Assembly (NCBI GenBank): GCA_020631735.1 | Contig: CM036179.1 | Span: 26,775,063-26,839,062 of the forward strand | Source of the DNA: Saccharum officinarum | Taxonomy: Eukaryota; Streptophyta; Magnoliopsida; Poales; Poaceae | Direction of reading: 5' to 3' | Length of the DNA: 64,000 nucleotides | Shown: one piece after another, positions 33,423-44,704 of the stretch | Position numbering within the stretch: position 1 is the stretch's first letter | Layout of the letters: the number at the start of each line of letters is the position of its first letter | Made by a program: the position numbers and the translations under genes | The notes under the pieces: model-generated | Database searches by the model: none | What the model was told of the DNA's origin: nothing | What the model saw: the letters and a program-made list of their open reading frames with translations, nothing else

Positions 33423-33666
33423 GGCTGTGTTCAGTTCCCTGAAAAGTGTAAAAAAAGTACGGTAGTATGTTTTGGCTTTATTTGGTAAATAGTGTCCAAC
33501 CGTTGACTAATTAGATTCAAAACATTCGTCTCGCAAATTACAACCAAGTTGTACAATTAGTTTTTGATTTCATCTACATTTAGTACTTCATATATGTATC
33601 GCAAGTTTGATGTGACGGAAATCTTTTTTTTTTTTTGTATAGTGTTTTTTTTAACTGAACACAGCC
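33423..33666. mobile_element. Tourist-like MITE, duplication GAT, unit 2 only
   Basis: Ends GGCTGTGTTCAGTTCC and AACTGAACACAGCC, GAT on both sides. Unit 1 reads GCTGGTCGACATCCAATCC. Confidence 0.88.
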
Positions 33667-34189
33667 GATATCCCAATCCGCCTGAAAAGGAGGGGAAGCC
33701 AAAGGCCAAAGGGATTGGGTTTGGGTTTGGGTGGAACACAGGTGACAGGTGGAGTGGGGGGCGAAGCGGCAGGGCCATCCCAGTCCCAGACATGCGCCTT
33801 TGATTGATGCTGTACGTATGCGTGTTGCCGTCTGTAGAGTAGCAGGATAATTGGCCATTCTGACGCGACTGCACATTCTCTCGTACATCAGGCAAAAGAT
33901 CTCTAATGATTTCAGTACTAGTATATATCTGCTTCATTGGACGCGTATGTATGCATACTACGTGCATGCTTCAACTCGTATCGTATATACATGGGTGATT
34001 CTTTAGATAGATGTAGTACATGAGGGTTTCTAAGAGTGTAATCAGAATTAGTAACAGTTGTTGCCTAGAACAGGTGAACAACTCCAGCTGCATAGCAGCA
34101 CAGTAAGCTAGTGGCTATTCTCTCTGCCTGATTTGATGTTTGTCAATATTTTTCTCGAGCCCGTATCCTTGCCATGATGATTTAGGTAA

Positions 34190-34420
34190 GGGGGTATTTA
34201 GTTACCAAAAATTTTCATCCCAAAACATCACATCGAATCTTGCGGCACATGCATGGAGCATTAAATGTAGACGAAACAAAAAAGTAATTGCACAGTTCAC
34301 CGTGAAATCGCGAGACGAATCTTTTAAGTCTAATTAGTCCATGATTGAACAATATTTGCCAAATAAAACAAAAAGGCTATAATACCCGAAACCAAAAAAA
34401 ATCACGAACTAAACACCCCC
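34190..34420. mobile_element. Tourist-like MITE, duplication TAA, unit 2 only
   Basis: Ends GGGGGTATTTAGTTACC and GAACTAAACACCCCC, TAA on both sides. Confidence 0.88.
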
Positions 34421-34604
34421 TAAGTTGTATCTGCTTCATTGGACGCGTACGTACAGGTACTGTATCTATGCATACTACTGTACGTGCGTGCTTGAACTCG
34501 TATTCGTATACATGGTGGTTCTTTAGATAGACGTAGTGCATGAGGGTTTTCAAGAGTGTAATCAGAATTAGTAGCAGTTGTTGAGAGAGTTTGCTCCAGA
34601 TTAA

Positions 34605-34729
34605 GGCCCCATTCGGCTGGAATTATAAACCGGCTGAAAATACTGTTGGCTGATTTTTTGTGAGAGAAAAATACTGTTTCGGCTGAAAAAACAAGCCGAA
34701 TAAAACGGATTATAAGCCAGATGAGGGCC
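34605..34729. mobile_element. Short Tourist-like MITE, duplication TAA, unit 2 only
   Basis: Ends GGCCCCATTCGGCTGG and CCAGATGAGGGCC, TAA on both sides; short family in reverse orientation to 14439-14567. Confidence 0.88.
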
Positions 34730-34817
34730 TAAAGCCGCAGCCGCGATGTAAGGTGAGCGCTACTGGCCGTTCTACTCCTAGCTACTACTCCAGCTGCATA
34801 GCAGCATAGTATACTTA

Positions 34818-35058
34818 GGCCCTGTTTAGATGTTTCAAAGTTTCAAAAATTTTATAAGATTTTTCGTCACATCGAATCTTTGGACACATGCATAGAGCAT
34901 TAAATATAGGTAAAAAATAATTAATTACATAGTTTGGTTGTAAATCACGAGACGAATCTTTCGAACCTAATTAGCCCATGATTAGACACTAATTATCAAA
35001 TAAAAACGAAAGAATTACTGTGCTTCTAAAAATTTTACAGCCCCATCTAAACACAGCC
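34818..35058. mobile_element. Tourist-like MITE, duplication TTA, unit 2 only
   Basis: Ends GGCCCTGTTTAGATG and CATCTAAACACAGCC, TTA on both sides. Confidence 0.88.
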
Positions 35059-35412
35059 TTAAGCTAGGCTATTCTCTCTGCCTGATTTGATGTTTGTCAA
35101 TATTTTTCTCGAGCCCGTATCCTTGCCATGATGATTCGGGCTTGGACACGAATCTGATCCGATCAAAACTGTCAGCTAGGGGCTAAGATTCCTCCCCCTG
35201 TTTCAGCACAAGCATCACAGTTACAGCTCCACAGTTCCTTCCAGTTCCAGACTTCCAGGCGCAATCAACAGCCTCGACAAGCCAATTCCTCTCACATGAA
35301 ACACTGCACTACTACTAGACTGCAAGATAACCCAATGCCCATGCAGCTAATTCAGTCACTGCTCCTAATAATGTACTGTAGCACCACACAACACAACACA
35401 AAACATGTTTTA

Positions 35413-35541
35413 GGCCCCGTTGGGCTGGGCTCATAAGGCGGCTGAAAAACACTATTGGCTGATTTGTTATGAGAGAAAAATACTGTTTCGACTAAAAAAA
35501 CAAGCTAAAAAAGACGAATTATAAACCAGGTGAACATACTC
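35413..35541. mobile_element. Short Tourist-like MITE, duplication TTA, unit 2 only
   Basis: Begins GGCCCCGTTGGGCTGGGC and ends CCAGGTGAACATACTC, TTA on both sides. Unit 1 has CATGTTTTAGTACTCCAG. Confidence 0.82.
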
Positions 35542-35694
35542 TTAATACTCCAGAACATGCATTATCTATCAAATGGATAAGAAAAGGGAGACAAAAACCC
35601 ACCCTAATGCTGTGGTTGTTTCGGAGGACATGTGATGTGACAAAGGGGGAGGGGGACTGATTGAAAATGGCCAAGGCCCAAGGCCAGCCTCAAA

Positions 35695-35812
35695 CAGCCT
35701 GTTCGTTTCGCTGAATTATTGTGGCTGAAAGTACTATTCGCTGATTTATTATAAGATAAAAACACTGTTGGATGGCTACTGATTCCACTGAACCAGCGAA
35801 ACGAACAGGCTG
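35695..35812. mobile_element. 118-bp MITE with perfect 19-bp terminal repeats, duplication AAA, unit 2 only
   Basis: CAGCCTGTTCGTTTCGCTG at the left and its exact complement at the right, flanked by AAA. Unit 1 reads CCTCAAAGCAAATGC. Its very clean ends suggest a recent insertion. Confidence 0.88.
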
Positions 35813-35884
35813 AAAGCAAATGCATGATCCATCCCTCTTTGCCTGCGTATGCATCCAAACAAAAACAAAACCTTGTTCTTGTCG

Positions 35885-35906
35885 CCCCCCCCCCCCCCCC
35901 CCCCCC
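35885..35906. repeat. Poly-C homopolymer, 22 C
   Basis: Counterpart of the 21-C run at 18601-18621 in unit 1. Confidence 0.95.
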
Positions 35907-36167
35907 GTGAAACTCAAAGACACGCACATGGTGACACTACTACTGCTGCTAGGACTACATGCATGCACCCGTGACCACAGTTTCACTTGGAACACCACAG
36001 TTTCACTTGGAAACTGAGCGCTACAAGTACGTCCTGCTCCTCTTGCGAAACAATAATCGCTCTATTTTTCACCGCTATTTTAGCGATACTTTTTAGAAAA
36101 AAATTCTCTTACAACAAATTAACATCAGCCGCGGCTGCCAAACAGGGTGGCCACAGGTTTCTTGCAA

Positions 36168-37329
36168 CTAGGTGAATTCCCCGCGCGTTGCTGCGGGAAT
36201 GCAAGAGTAATTTGAATTGAGTTAGGAGAAATAGGATGTAGAAGGAATCTCGTTGGTGTATAATACATAAGTATATATGCGATATAAACAGAGAACAGAT
36301 TTAGTTTTTTTTTGTTAAAGGTGTAACTAAAGACAACAAAAACCATATCAAAGAAAACACGGACACTAACCTATAGGATCAGTCAGTACGGGAGGCTAAT
36401 CTCATCCACCAGAACCCCTCACCCCTACTATACCTGAGGGTCATCCCCCCTCCCAAGAGTTCTAGCAGTTTTCCTTCACAAAATCATGCATGTTTCGGAG
36501 GACCACATGTAATCCATGTGATATGTAGTTTTGCTAGGTTTTTCTTAGAAACGGGCTTTTGCTTAGAAACAGTTATCAAAGAAAACACGGTCACTAACCT
36601 ATAGGATCGGCCAATACGGGAGGCTAACCTCATCCACCCTCACCCCTCACCCCCTACTATACATGAGGGCCATCCCCCCTCCCAAAAGTTCTAGGAGTTT
36701 TCCTTCACAAAATCATGCATGTTTCGGAGGACCACATATAATCCATGTGATATGTAGTTTTGCTAGGTTTTTCTTAGAAACGGGTTTTTACTTAGAAACG
36801 GTTATCAAAGAAAACATGGTCACTAACCTATAGGATCGGCCAATACGGGAGGCTAACCTCATCCACCCTCACCCCTCACCCTTACTATACCTGAGGGCCA
36901 TCCCCCCTCCCAAAAGTTCTAGGAGTTTTCCTTCACAAAATTATGCATGTTTCGGAGGACCGCATGTAATCCATGTGATATGCAGTTTTGCTAGGTTTTT
37001 TGCTTAGAAACGACAGTTTTGCTAGGTTTTTTTCTTAGGAACGGCCGTTTAAATGTTTGCAAAAAAGTTATCGAAATATATTCATGTGGGGTCTTGTTTT
37101 GAAGAGTTTATTGCGAGGAACACCATGGTGCAATTAGATTTTAATTACGATACTTGGTTTAGGTGCTACGACTTTTTTCTATTTCATCAGAAATAGCTAG
37201 TGGAAGATAAATGAGGCTTAGTGGGCGGATGACGTTACTTAGTGGGCGGATGACATCATTTTGCTGATGTGGTCCAATGAGAAATCAGAGAAATAAGCTA
37301 GTGGGTCTTTACTTTATAGGAGGTATAGA
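36168..37329 (-). mobile_element. Helitron, 1162 bp, inserted between A and T, with a known empty site
   Basis: On the minus strand it starts TCTATACCTCCTATAAAG and ends with a CCCGC...GCGGG hairpin, GAATTCACCTAG. Host bases are A (36167) and T (37330). Unit 1 carries the uninterrupted host sequence GGTTTCTTGCAATGCCTTGC (about 18848), so the ends are fixed to the base. It encodes no protein. Three tandem copies of a ~230-bp repeat fill its middle. Confidence 0.93.
36342..37035. repeat. Three tandem ~230-bp repeats inside the Helitron
   Basis: Units starting ATCAAAGAAAACA at about 36346, 36574 and 36805. Each holds CACTAACCTATAGGATC, ACGGGAGGCTAA, CATCCCCCCTCCCAA, AAAATCATGCATGTTTCGGA (one with TTATGC) and TTTTGCTAGGTTTTT. 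They differ at only a few positions, suggesting recent amplification. Confidence 0.88.
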
Positions 37330-37427
37330 TGCCTTGCATCAAGGTGAAAAAAGGTCGCAGCTCTCAGTCAGTGCTGCAGGCAGCAGAGCACAGTAGTGTA
37401 TGGCCATATATCTCCTTGGCAGCTTTA

Positions 37428-37554
37428 CGTCTCGTTCGTTGACCGGTGGCTGCTGCTGATTTATTATGAGAGAAAAATACTGCTAACTAACTAATGCTAA
37501 ATTAGTATGAAAGAAAAGCACTGCTGGCTGGCTCCCAGCCAGCCGAACAAGGCT
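37428..37554. mobile_element. MITE of the GTTCG...CGAAC type, duplication TTA, unit 2 only
   Basis: Begins CGTCTCGTTCGTTGACC and ends CCAGCCGAACAAGGCT between TTA and TTA; unit 1 reads GCAGCTTTAGAATCC. Confidence 0.7.
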
Positions 37555-37776
37555 TTACAATCCAAAACAGTTTAAACAAGGCCTTTAAAGCGGGCCAGAT
37601 GGGAAGTAATTTGGTAAAGCTAAAGTCGCTAAAGGGCCTTGCATGCACCAAAAGCTATCAAAGCCAAAAGCTCAAGTACAGGTACAGGGCAGAGGAAAAT
37701 GTCCTTGTAATCTCTCTTTCTCTGGCAACAGTGCCATGCATCGGCCTCTGTGCATGGATACATGATGATTGTTCAC

Positions 37777-38674
37777 CAGTGGCGTAGATAGGATTTGTTG
37801 CTAGGGTAGTTTATTGTTTAATTTTTTAGTCACTATAAATATAACATATCGTTAAGTATATAGATTATGAAATGAATTAAGATAAAGATAAAGAGGGCAT
37901 CCGAAGGTACGAAAATAGACGAGCCTAGCTTGCTTAATGTAGAATTAAAAAACTACATACCGAAAATAGTTGATGAAAAATATGATACTACTTCCCGGCC
38001 TCCTAATAGCCATGAAAGTGTTGATTATCTCTTCTTCGCTCGATTCTAAGAAATCTACAAGTTTTACTAAGAGGTCAACAAGAGAGGCAATATCACAACT
38101 CCTTTTCGTATTTTAACAAATCTATAAGAGAATAAAATAATGTTTACCATTCTAATAATCTAATGATATAGAAAAATCTGCAAGAACTGATGCATTATGT
38201 TCGTAGCTCCTATTTATTAGTTACTGATCAGAGCGCAAACTTGGATGAAGATTTTGGGAGACACTAGTATTAGTTAGGGCTAATTGGAAACGCGAGTACA
38301 CGACTAAACGAGGAGGCTAATTGGATGAAGATTTTGAGAGACGTATCTGATGACTCACATGTGCTGCTGCTCGTCGCTCGGCGCCTGCCGCCTGCCGCCA
38401 TCGTTCTTATTACAAAGCACACCAGCACGGCACAGGGAGGGATAGTTGGGATACGAAGGGTAGCAGGCAGCCACTTGGACAAATACGTATACGAAGGGTC
38501 GGGGGTCGCTCTACGCGAATTCCTGAAAGGCCGCGGGACGCTTGGATGGATAGACAGACAGACCTTCGATGTTCTGCACTTGAGGACGCAAATTTTCCTA
38601 TGGCTATGGGCCTCGCGTGCGCTGAGCGCAGGGTGGTCCGTGGACCAACGGGACCACCCTGTGCTCCGCCACTG
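37777..38674. mobile_element. hAT-type element, about 0.9 kb, non-autonomous, unit 2 only
   Basis: Ends CAGTGGCGTAGATAGG and GTGCTCCGCCACTG; 8-bp flanks TTGTTCAC and TTGTTCAG match at seven positions. The empty site in unit 1 reads GATGATTGTTCAGTGCCCAG. An open frame over its right part has no transposase motif and is probably spurious. Confidence 0.82.
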
Positions 38675-38689
38675 TTGTTCAGTGCCCAG

Positions 38690-38863
38690 CAGTGGCGGAT
38701 GCAGAACACAGTTAAAGGGGGGGGCTGATCTCTTCTTTTTCCTCCTCTCTCCATTTTTCTTCTTTCCTCCGCCTCTTCTTCTCCCTCATCCTCCCCATAC
38801 CTCTATTGTTGCACCAGCTGTAGGGGGGCTAGAGCCCCCCAGCCCCCCTGTAGATCCGCCCTG
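38690..38863. mobile_element. hAT MITE, 174 bp, 8-bp duplication GTGCCCAG, unit 2 only
   Basis: Ends CAGTGGCGGATGCAG and GTAGATCCGCCCTG; GTGCCCAG precedes (38682-38689) and follows (38864-38871). Its target begins on the last base of the duplication made by the neighbouring hAT. Confidence 0.9.
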
Positions 38864-39012
38864 GTGCCCAGCCATCACCATCTCGCTGGGCCTGGGCCTG
38901 TTTACCGTTGGTATAGCGAAAAATCAGCTAAAATTAGAAGCACAACAAAGTTGATCAGACAATCCTATCTTAATTGTTTTTTTTCCATTTGTGCAGAAGC
39001 ACTTTCTAATAA

Positions 39013-39357
39013 GGCCTGGTTTAGTTTCCAAAATTTTTTGCCTCCACCCATCACATCGAATGTTTGGACATATGCATGGAGTACTAAACGTAGACGAAAA
39101 AAACTAATTGCACAGTTCTCAGGAAAATCGCGAGATGAATCTTTTAAGCCTAATTAGTCCATGAAAAACTTTAAGTGCTACAATAACCAACATGTGCTAA
39201 TGACGGATTAATTAATATCATTAGATTCGCCTCGCAGTATCCTGACGGGTTCTGTAATTTATTTTTTTTATTATTATCCGAAAAACCCCTCCCGACATCC
39301 TTTCGACATATCCGATGTGACACCTAAAAATTTTCTTTTCGCGAACTAAACGTAGCC
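39013..39357. mobile_element. Long-type Tourist-like MITE shared by both duplicates
   Basis: Same element and same position as 19457-19803 in unit 1; it predates the duplication. Confidence 0.85.
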
Positions 39358-40434
39358 GAAGCTATACCAAAAACGACTAGTAGTCTTCTGATGGCTGATG
39401 AGTGATGACTGATAAAGTTTTACAATATTCATTGCCTATGATTTTTTTATTTTTAATACATTTTTGTTATAAAATTATAAAAATATAGCTTATGCTAGTG
39501 AAATGCTAAAAACAATATATTTTTGTCTATAGGAGGAGCGACCTTCGAAAATCATTCACCCGTGAAATGATTTAGGTAAAGTTGTAGTCAGGAATTTTAT
39601 AAACAAAAAATTAGATGCAAAAATATGGCTTTTCTGAACCATGAATTTACATGATTTTTTTCTAGATTTGTGGAAGCCATTTTGAGGACAAACAGTTCAC
39701 CAGAAACTCAAATATAGCATTTTTGGAAAAAAATGATTTCAAAACTATAAAATTTATGATGACAGATCCAAACAAAATGGAGCATACTCTATTTCTAGCA
39801 TCTACTTGAAAAATTACGGGATGTTCGAAGATCCCTAAATCATTTGTTCTAAATCAACAAAGAAGATCTAGAAAGCAACGACGAACAGAGGGACTTCTAA
39901 AGGCTTTGAAAATAGTTTAGCCATATAAGGATTTAAAGAAATCATTTTTTTTATGTTTGCGAAAATGAAATCGTTTCATGTAAAATGAAATTCGATTTCC
40001 TTTCACTGGAGCGGGACTTTATCCAAAATCTTTTTAGATTTTTTCCTCGAATACGCAAAAGGTTTGCGTGTCATTAACAATAAGGCACAAGAGTTTCAAC
40101 ATACATACAACATGCTTCAAACGCCATAGGTGATCTAGAGTTGCAGATAAAAGCCAAACTTCTCCCTAGTTACTGAGTTCATTGTTTTAGATTTTTCAAA
40201 AGTTCTCTAACGAAGGACGATAGTATATTGTATTTTTGGAATTCCGTAGAGACGAGGTACGAATTTATGAAAACACTAATTTAATAAAATCTCATTCCTT
40301 TGTGGCACCTCTACAGTTCGGTGTTACTGTTGTTATTTCGGAACTATGCATTCCCTTTTCGGAATGCATCTTGAGTGTTGTTAGCGCCTAACGGTAAGTT
40401 ACACAGTGTGATCTATATTATTGAGGGTGTGTTT

Positions 40435-40631
40435 AGTTGGATGTAAAGTGTGTGTAAAGTTTCTGTAGCACTTTTCGTTGTTATTTGGTAAATTTATCCA
40501 ATCATGGACTAACTAGGCTCAAAAGATTCGTCTCGACATTTATAGACAAACTGTGCAATTAGTTATTTTTTTACATACATTTAATGCTCCATGCATGCGT
40601 CTAAAGATTTAATGTGACGGAAAACACTGCC
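40435..40631. mobile_element. Tourist-like MITE, duplication TGA, internally deleted, unit 2 only
   Basis: Starts GGGTGTGTTTAGTTGG and ends GGAAAACACTGCC with TGA on both sides. About 45 bases of the right end are missing relative to family length. Unit 1 reads TATATTGAATGCG. Confidence 0.85.
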
Positions 40632-41009
40632 TGAATGCGTTGCGTGGCAACACTGCAGACGAACAGTGGTCGCCGAAATTTTGCTGGTGTATCAACACGA
40701 ACAGGAAGGGGAAAACATTCAGACGTTAAAAGCGCTGAGCGCTGTGTTTGACACAAAGATGTGTCGGTCACTCACTTACTAGTAGGAAGTAGGGTTGGTT
40801 ACCTTACCGCAAAATCCTCAGGGCTTAGCGCAAAATCCGAACAAAATCCAAAACTTTCCGATCGAGGCCGATGCAGTGTCGCTCTTGCTCTGGGACACGC
40901 CGTTCATGCTGATTTGCAGAGCAGGATCCTTGAATGCACCTGACCTGCACGTCCAGGAGACAGTGTACCAGGAGGATGAAAGGGCCAAGTGACTGTGGAC
41001 CGGACCTGT

Positions 41010-41292
41010 GGCCGTGTTCAGTTTCAGAATTGGGGTGGCCGAATCGGCTCAGGCTGCTACAGTGTTCTTGCCGGAACACTGTAGCAGTTTTTGTTTTTAG
41101 TGCAAAAAATTGTCCAAAAATTGATTAATTAGACTCAAAATGTTCATCTCGCAAAGTACAATAAAATAGTGCTATTAGTTTTTGATTTCATTTATATTTA
41201 GTACTTCATATATTTACCGACATTTTGATGTGATGGAGAATCTCCTTTTTGCATAATAGAATTTAGAGTGAAATTGAGAACTAAACAAGGCC
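41010..41292. mobile_element. Tourist-like MITE, duplication TGT
   Basis: Ends GGCCGTGTTCAGTTTC and GAACTAAACAAGGCC with TGT on both sides. Confidence 0.87.
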
Positions 41293-41363
41293 TGTGCTCA
41301 AACAGAAAAGGAATCAATCACCCATGGCCATGCCGACAGATTTGAGCGGTCCATACCATCCTA

Positions 41364-41603
41364 GGGGCCTGTTTAGTGGCAAAAAGTGCAAAAAAAAGTT
41401 TGTATAGTACCTGTCACATTAAATCTTTGATGCATACATGCGCATTAAATGTAGATAAAAAAATAACTAATTGCACAGTTTATCTGTAAATGTCGAGACG
41501 AATCTTTTGAGCCTAGTTAATCTATGATTAGATAAATTTTGCAAAAAAAACGAAAAGTGCTACAGAAATTTTATCTAAACTTTTTTCACATCTAAACAGG
41601 CCC
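41364..41603. mobile_element. Tourist-like MITE, duplication CTA
   Basis: Ends GGGGCCTGTTTAGTGG and CATCTAAACAGGCCC with CTA on both sides; the nearest MITE upstream of the SEC20 gene. Confidence 0.88.
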
Positions 41604-41929
41604 CTAGTTGAGCGGAGAATAAAACAATAACAAATGAAACAAACGCCAGTGCTGTGCTGCCAGAACTAGCGCTACTACTTTCCTGTCAACGAACGCATTG
41701 GTGGTGTTTCTTCTCACTGAAAATTCAGGGGATCGGTCACTGTCAGATGGTAACAGCTGGGCCCTTGGTTTGCCTCCCATTCCATTCGGGCCTCTACTTT
41801 CGTTTCTACTGTATCATCTTACTGTAGAGCGCAAGGCCTCAGCAAGAGCCCATTGAGCTTTGGGCCTCCAATATGCACAAATGTTGGCCCTCCAATAGAA
41901 ACGTTGGTCTGCTAGCTGGATCTGACGAC

Positions 41930-42170
41930 GTCGTCACCGGCTCCCCTCCGCCGCCCCTCACTCGATCCCTTGCCGGCTGCCGCTGGTCCCCACCCCAGCC
42001 CCCGTCTGCCGCTCCCTCCTGGCCTCCGAGCCGCTGATCGGGCCTCCGACGCAGTGACGAGTCGCCGTCCCGCCGGGAAGCAGCGCCGCCCCTCTCCATC
42101 CGCCGACCGCCGTGAAGCAGGGCGGACCCTCTCCAGCCGCCTGTAGGAAGAGCCGGCGCCCCTTCCAAAG
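41930..42170 (+). other. Probable non-coding first exon of the SEC20 gene
   Basis: A pyrimidine- and GC-rich stretch typical of a grass 5' UTR, ending CTTCCAAAG at a GTAAAAG donor (42171). The start is a guess; no clear TATA box was seen. The following 2.5-kb intron ends at the CATTCAG acceptor (44696), eight bases before the start codon. Assignment to SEC20 rests on position and the donor only. Confidence 0.5.
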
Positions 42171-44696
42171 GTAAAAGCAGAAGCCGATCCCGTCCGGTTG
42201 ACGTGGCTTGCGTGGTTCTTCCTTCGATCTGTTCTTCCCATCAGAAATTGTGCCTTGGAACCTGGCTTCATTCTCAGCTACGGAGTACTTGCTATTTGTC
42301 GGGGTTTCTCGGACAGCTGCAGAATAAACAAAAATATTGGACTAATTTATATCGGGAAGCATAGCATTTCGTGGTAGGCAGAGCCATGGAAACAACATTG
42401 TTGAGAAGGGTGCGTGTTCAATACTACGTTACTTTATTGAGCTAGAGTGATTAGTTCAGCTGTATCATCAGTTCTCACAGTTCGGTAATGTAGTTGCAAA
42501 GTGCAATGAACTCATGTCTAGCACTAGATACTGTATCAACGGTTTTCATGGCCCAGAAAACATTCTGATTGATGTCATCAACATTCTTTATCCAAATATG
42601 TGCTATTCTAGTAATGATATCACCTTCCTTTCATATGTATCGTTGTTCTCTGTTTCATCTACATCTCTTTTGCTATCGCAAATTCTACTTGATGTTATCA
42701 CCAATGAATTCTTTATTATACATACAAATTATTTTAGTATAAAAAAACACAATCGACGTACAGTTGTAGGTTTGTACTAATAATATGCGATTGCTAATTC
42801 TGAGTAATATTATCTATAGCTGATCCCTGCAAATGGCTGCAACCAAACAATTATATATAATTTTCAAATAGAGCCCATGTAACTTATAAAGATGTAAACA
42901 GTTCTAGAGCACAAACTACTCTGTGTGCTACCATCTATGGTTGCTGCCTCACAGAGGCAGAGCTTTGGGGCCATAGTGGGCCATGGCCCCTCTTCATTTT
43001 TGCAATTCTATAAAGGATGAATTGGCCACCCCACTCCCTAGACAATGTATGTTCTACTGTTCCCCCCCACCCCCCATCTCTCTCTCTAAATTTAAGCTCA
43101 AGGTCCACTACTGCTGCCTCATGTCAGCTCTGCCCTTTGTTTTTTGACTGTCATGCCTGTGCTAAGGACCCACGGATATGTCTACTGTCGGTTATAACAT
43201 ATATAAGGGCGAAATTGCTCCCACTCACAGAGTATGCCCATTGACATTGGTTGTCATGTGTCTACTACTAATAGGCAACTGGCAACATGCAGCTGCAAAA
43301 TTTGAGAAAATATAAATGTTTGCATGCTTGAATGAGTTCAATTTCTGTTCCCTGAATTTATGATCTATGATCTGCAGTGTTACTGACTGTTCTTATGATC
43401 TTGGCATCACAAATTTTTGTTTGTACCAATTCCATCGGCCATGGTGTTAGTGTTCCTTTATGACTAGAAGTAATTTATCTGTCATATGATCATTGTCACT
43501 GTTGATATTTTTACTATAAATTTGCACTTCTTGGAAGGAGATGCAGTAGATGTAAATATGTAATCAGAAGGTCTATTTTCTGATGACTTGTTCTGTCACT
43601 TGAATCTGTGGCAAGTATGTCAGTCAGCGCTAATCATTGCAATTATGAATCCTGAATAGTACTAGAAACTTGATAGCTTTGATTTTGCCTTGCTAACAAA
43701 GTCATAATCTGCACTCTTATATGAATATATAGCTTGATGACACATCTAAGATTTTGACATAAAATATTTGGTTAGCATCAATAATATTGGTGAGCCTGTC
43801 TCGGCAAGCTATGCAGTAGGGCTGCTTTGATTGCATGACTCTTAATAAGATAAGCAGCCAGCCAGCCGGGAATTCGATTTTCTTGGTGCTGTGGTTGTGT
43901 GGTCATGTGGATGCTACCTATGTCGTTATGTTCATGTCAATGCTAGCTATCTCTTTTAGTACATCCGTATTTTACTATTGTGTTTCATTACATTTCCCAT
44001 GCACGAACAATGACATTGCCCCTGTTTGTTTGATGAAGGCAAATAGGATTGCCCTAGGCCGTGCTTGTACTTTAGGATCCCTTATGTTATTCTGAACCTC
44101 TGTTATGTTCCGGATGATATCATATTGTTGTTGTGAGTTGCCATTTGCATTTGCAGAATTTGCTTGGATTCTAGATACGGGTGCTTATGTGCTCAACTGA
44201 TGGACTTTCTGACACTCTGTGCAATGCCTGCTAGCTGAATGTAAAGATCATTATGGTTTCACAGTGCTCGGTGGGAGTTCATTTTATCTTCGGTGCTAGA
44301 AGGAACAGTGCACACATTAGTACTTGGAAGAGATTGGGGAGTAGGAGTAAGACACTGCCAATTTGTAGGCTATCATGTCTTTGCTCATTAGCTTATAATG
44401 GGCTTGGGACGGTGCTACATGCCATATAGTTGGATTATAATGAAATTACTTTGGAAGGAGTATACAAGGATTTTTGCACTAATCTGAAATGTACTCCACA
44501 TGTCATGCCCATTCATTCATGCACGCCTTAAGGAACAGCTCTCCTCTTTTGTGAGGATATTTTCTCTAAGGAACTTAGTTTTTCTGGAGTTGCTCATTTA
44601 TTCATGCATCAAAGATAGATTCTTTTTATGTTACAAGTTGTCAGTTGTGTCTCTTGCATGCCAGCATTTTAAGTCTGCTGACTTTGATCCATTCAG
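42171..44696 (+). other. Probable 5' UTR intron of the SEC20 gene
   Basis: AT-rich intron-like DNA with no protein signal. Further small UTR exons could lie inside and would not be visible here. Confidence 0.45.
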
Positions 44697-44704
44697 ATAT
44701 TAGG

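Larger units (their letters stand above)
33923..35135 (+). repeat. Local tandem duplication inside unit 2
   Basis: The stretch from CTGCTTCATTGGACGCGTA to CCTTGCCATGATGATT occurs at 33930-34183 and again at about 34429-35134. The second copy is expanded by two MITEs. Unit 1 has the stretch once. The MITE at 34190-34420 lies between the copies. Confidence 0.8.
31771..40808 (+). repeat. Segmental duplication unit 2, second block (about 9.0 kb)
   Basis: Direct copy of 14877-21168, enlarged by MITEs, a 1.16-kb Helitron, two hAT elements and a local tandem duplication (33923-34185 against 34427-35135). It begins GGATTTTTTGGG and ends GGGTTGGTTACCTTACC, as in the other unit. No intact gene was seen. 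Confidence 0.92.

Noticed and set aside
36346..37035. CRISPR-like regular repeats
   Set aside because: Units are about 230 bp, contiguous and without spacers, inside a plant Helitron; they are a tandem array.
38325..38954. 209-residue + strand open frame
   Set aside because: It runs across the end of one hAT, through a second hAT and into host DNA, so it is a chance frame without transposase motifs.
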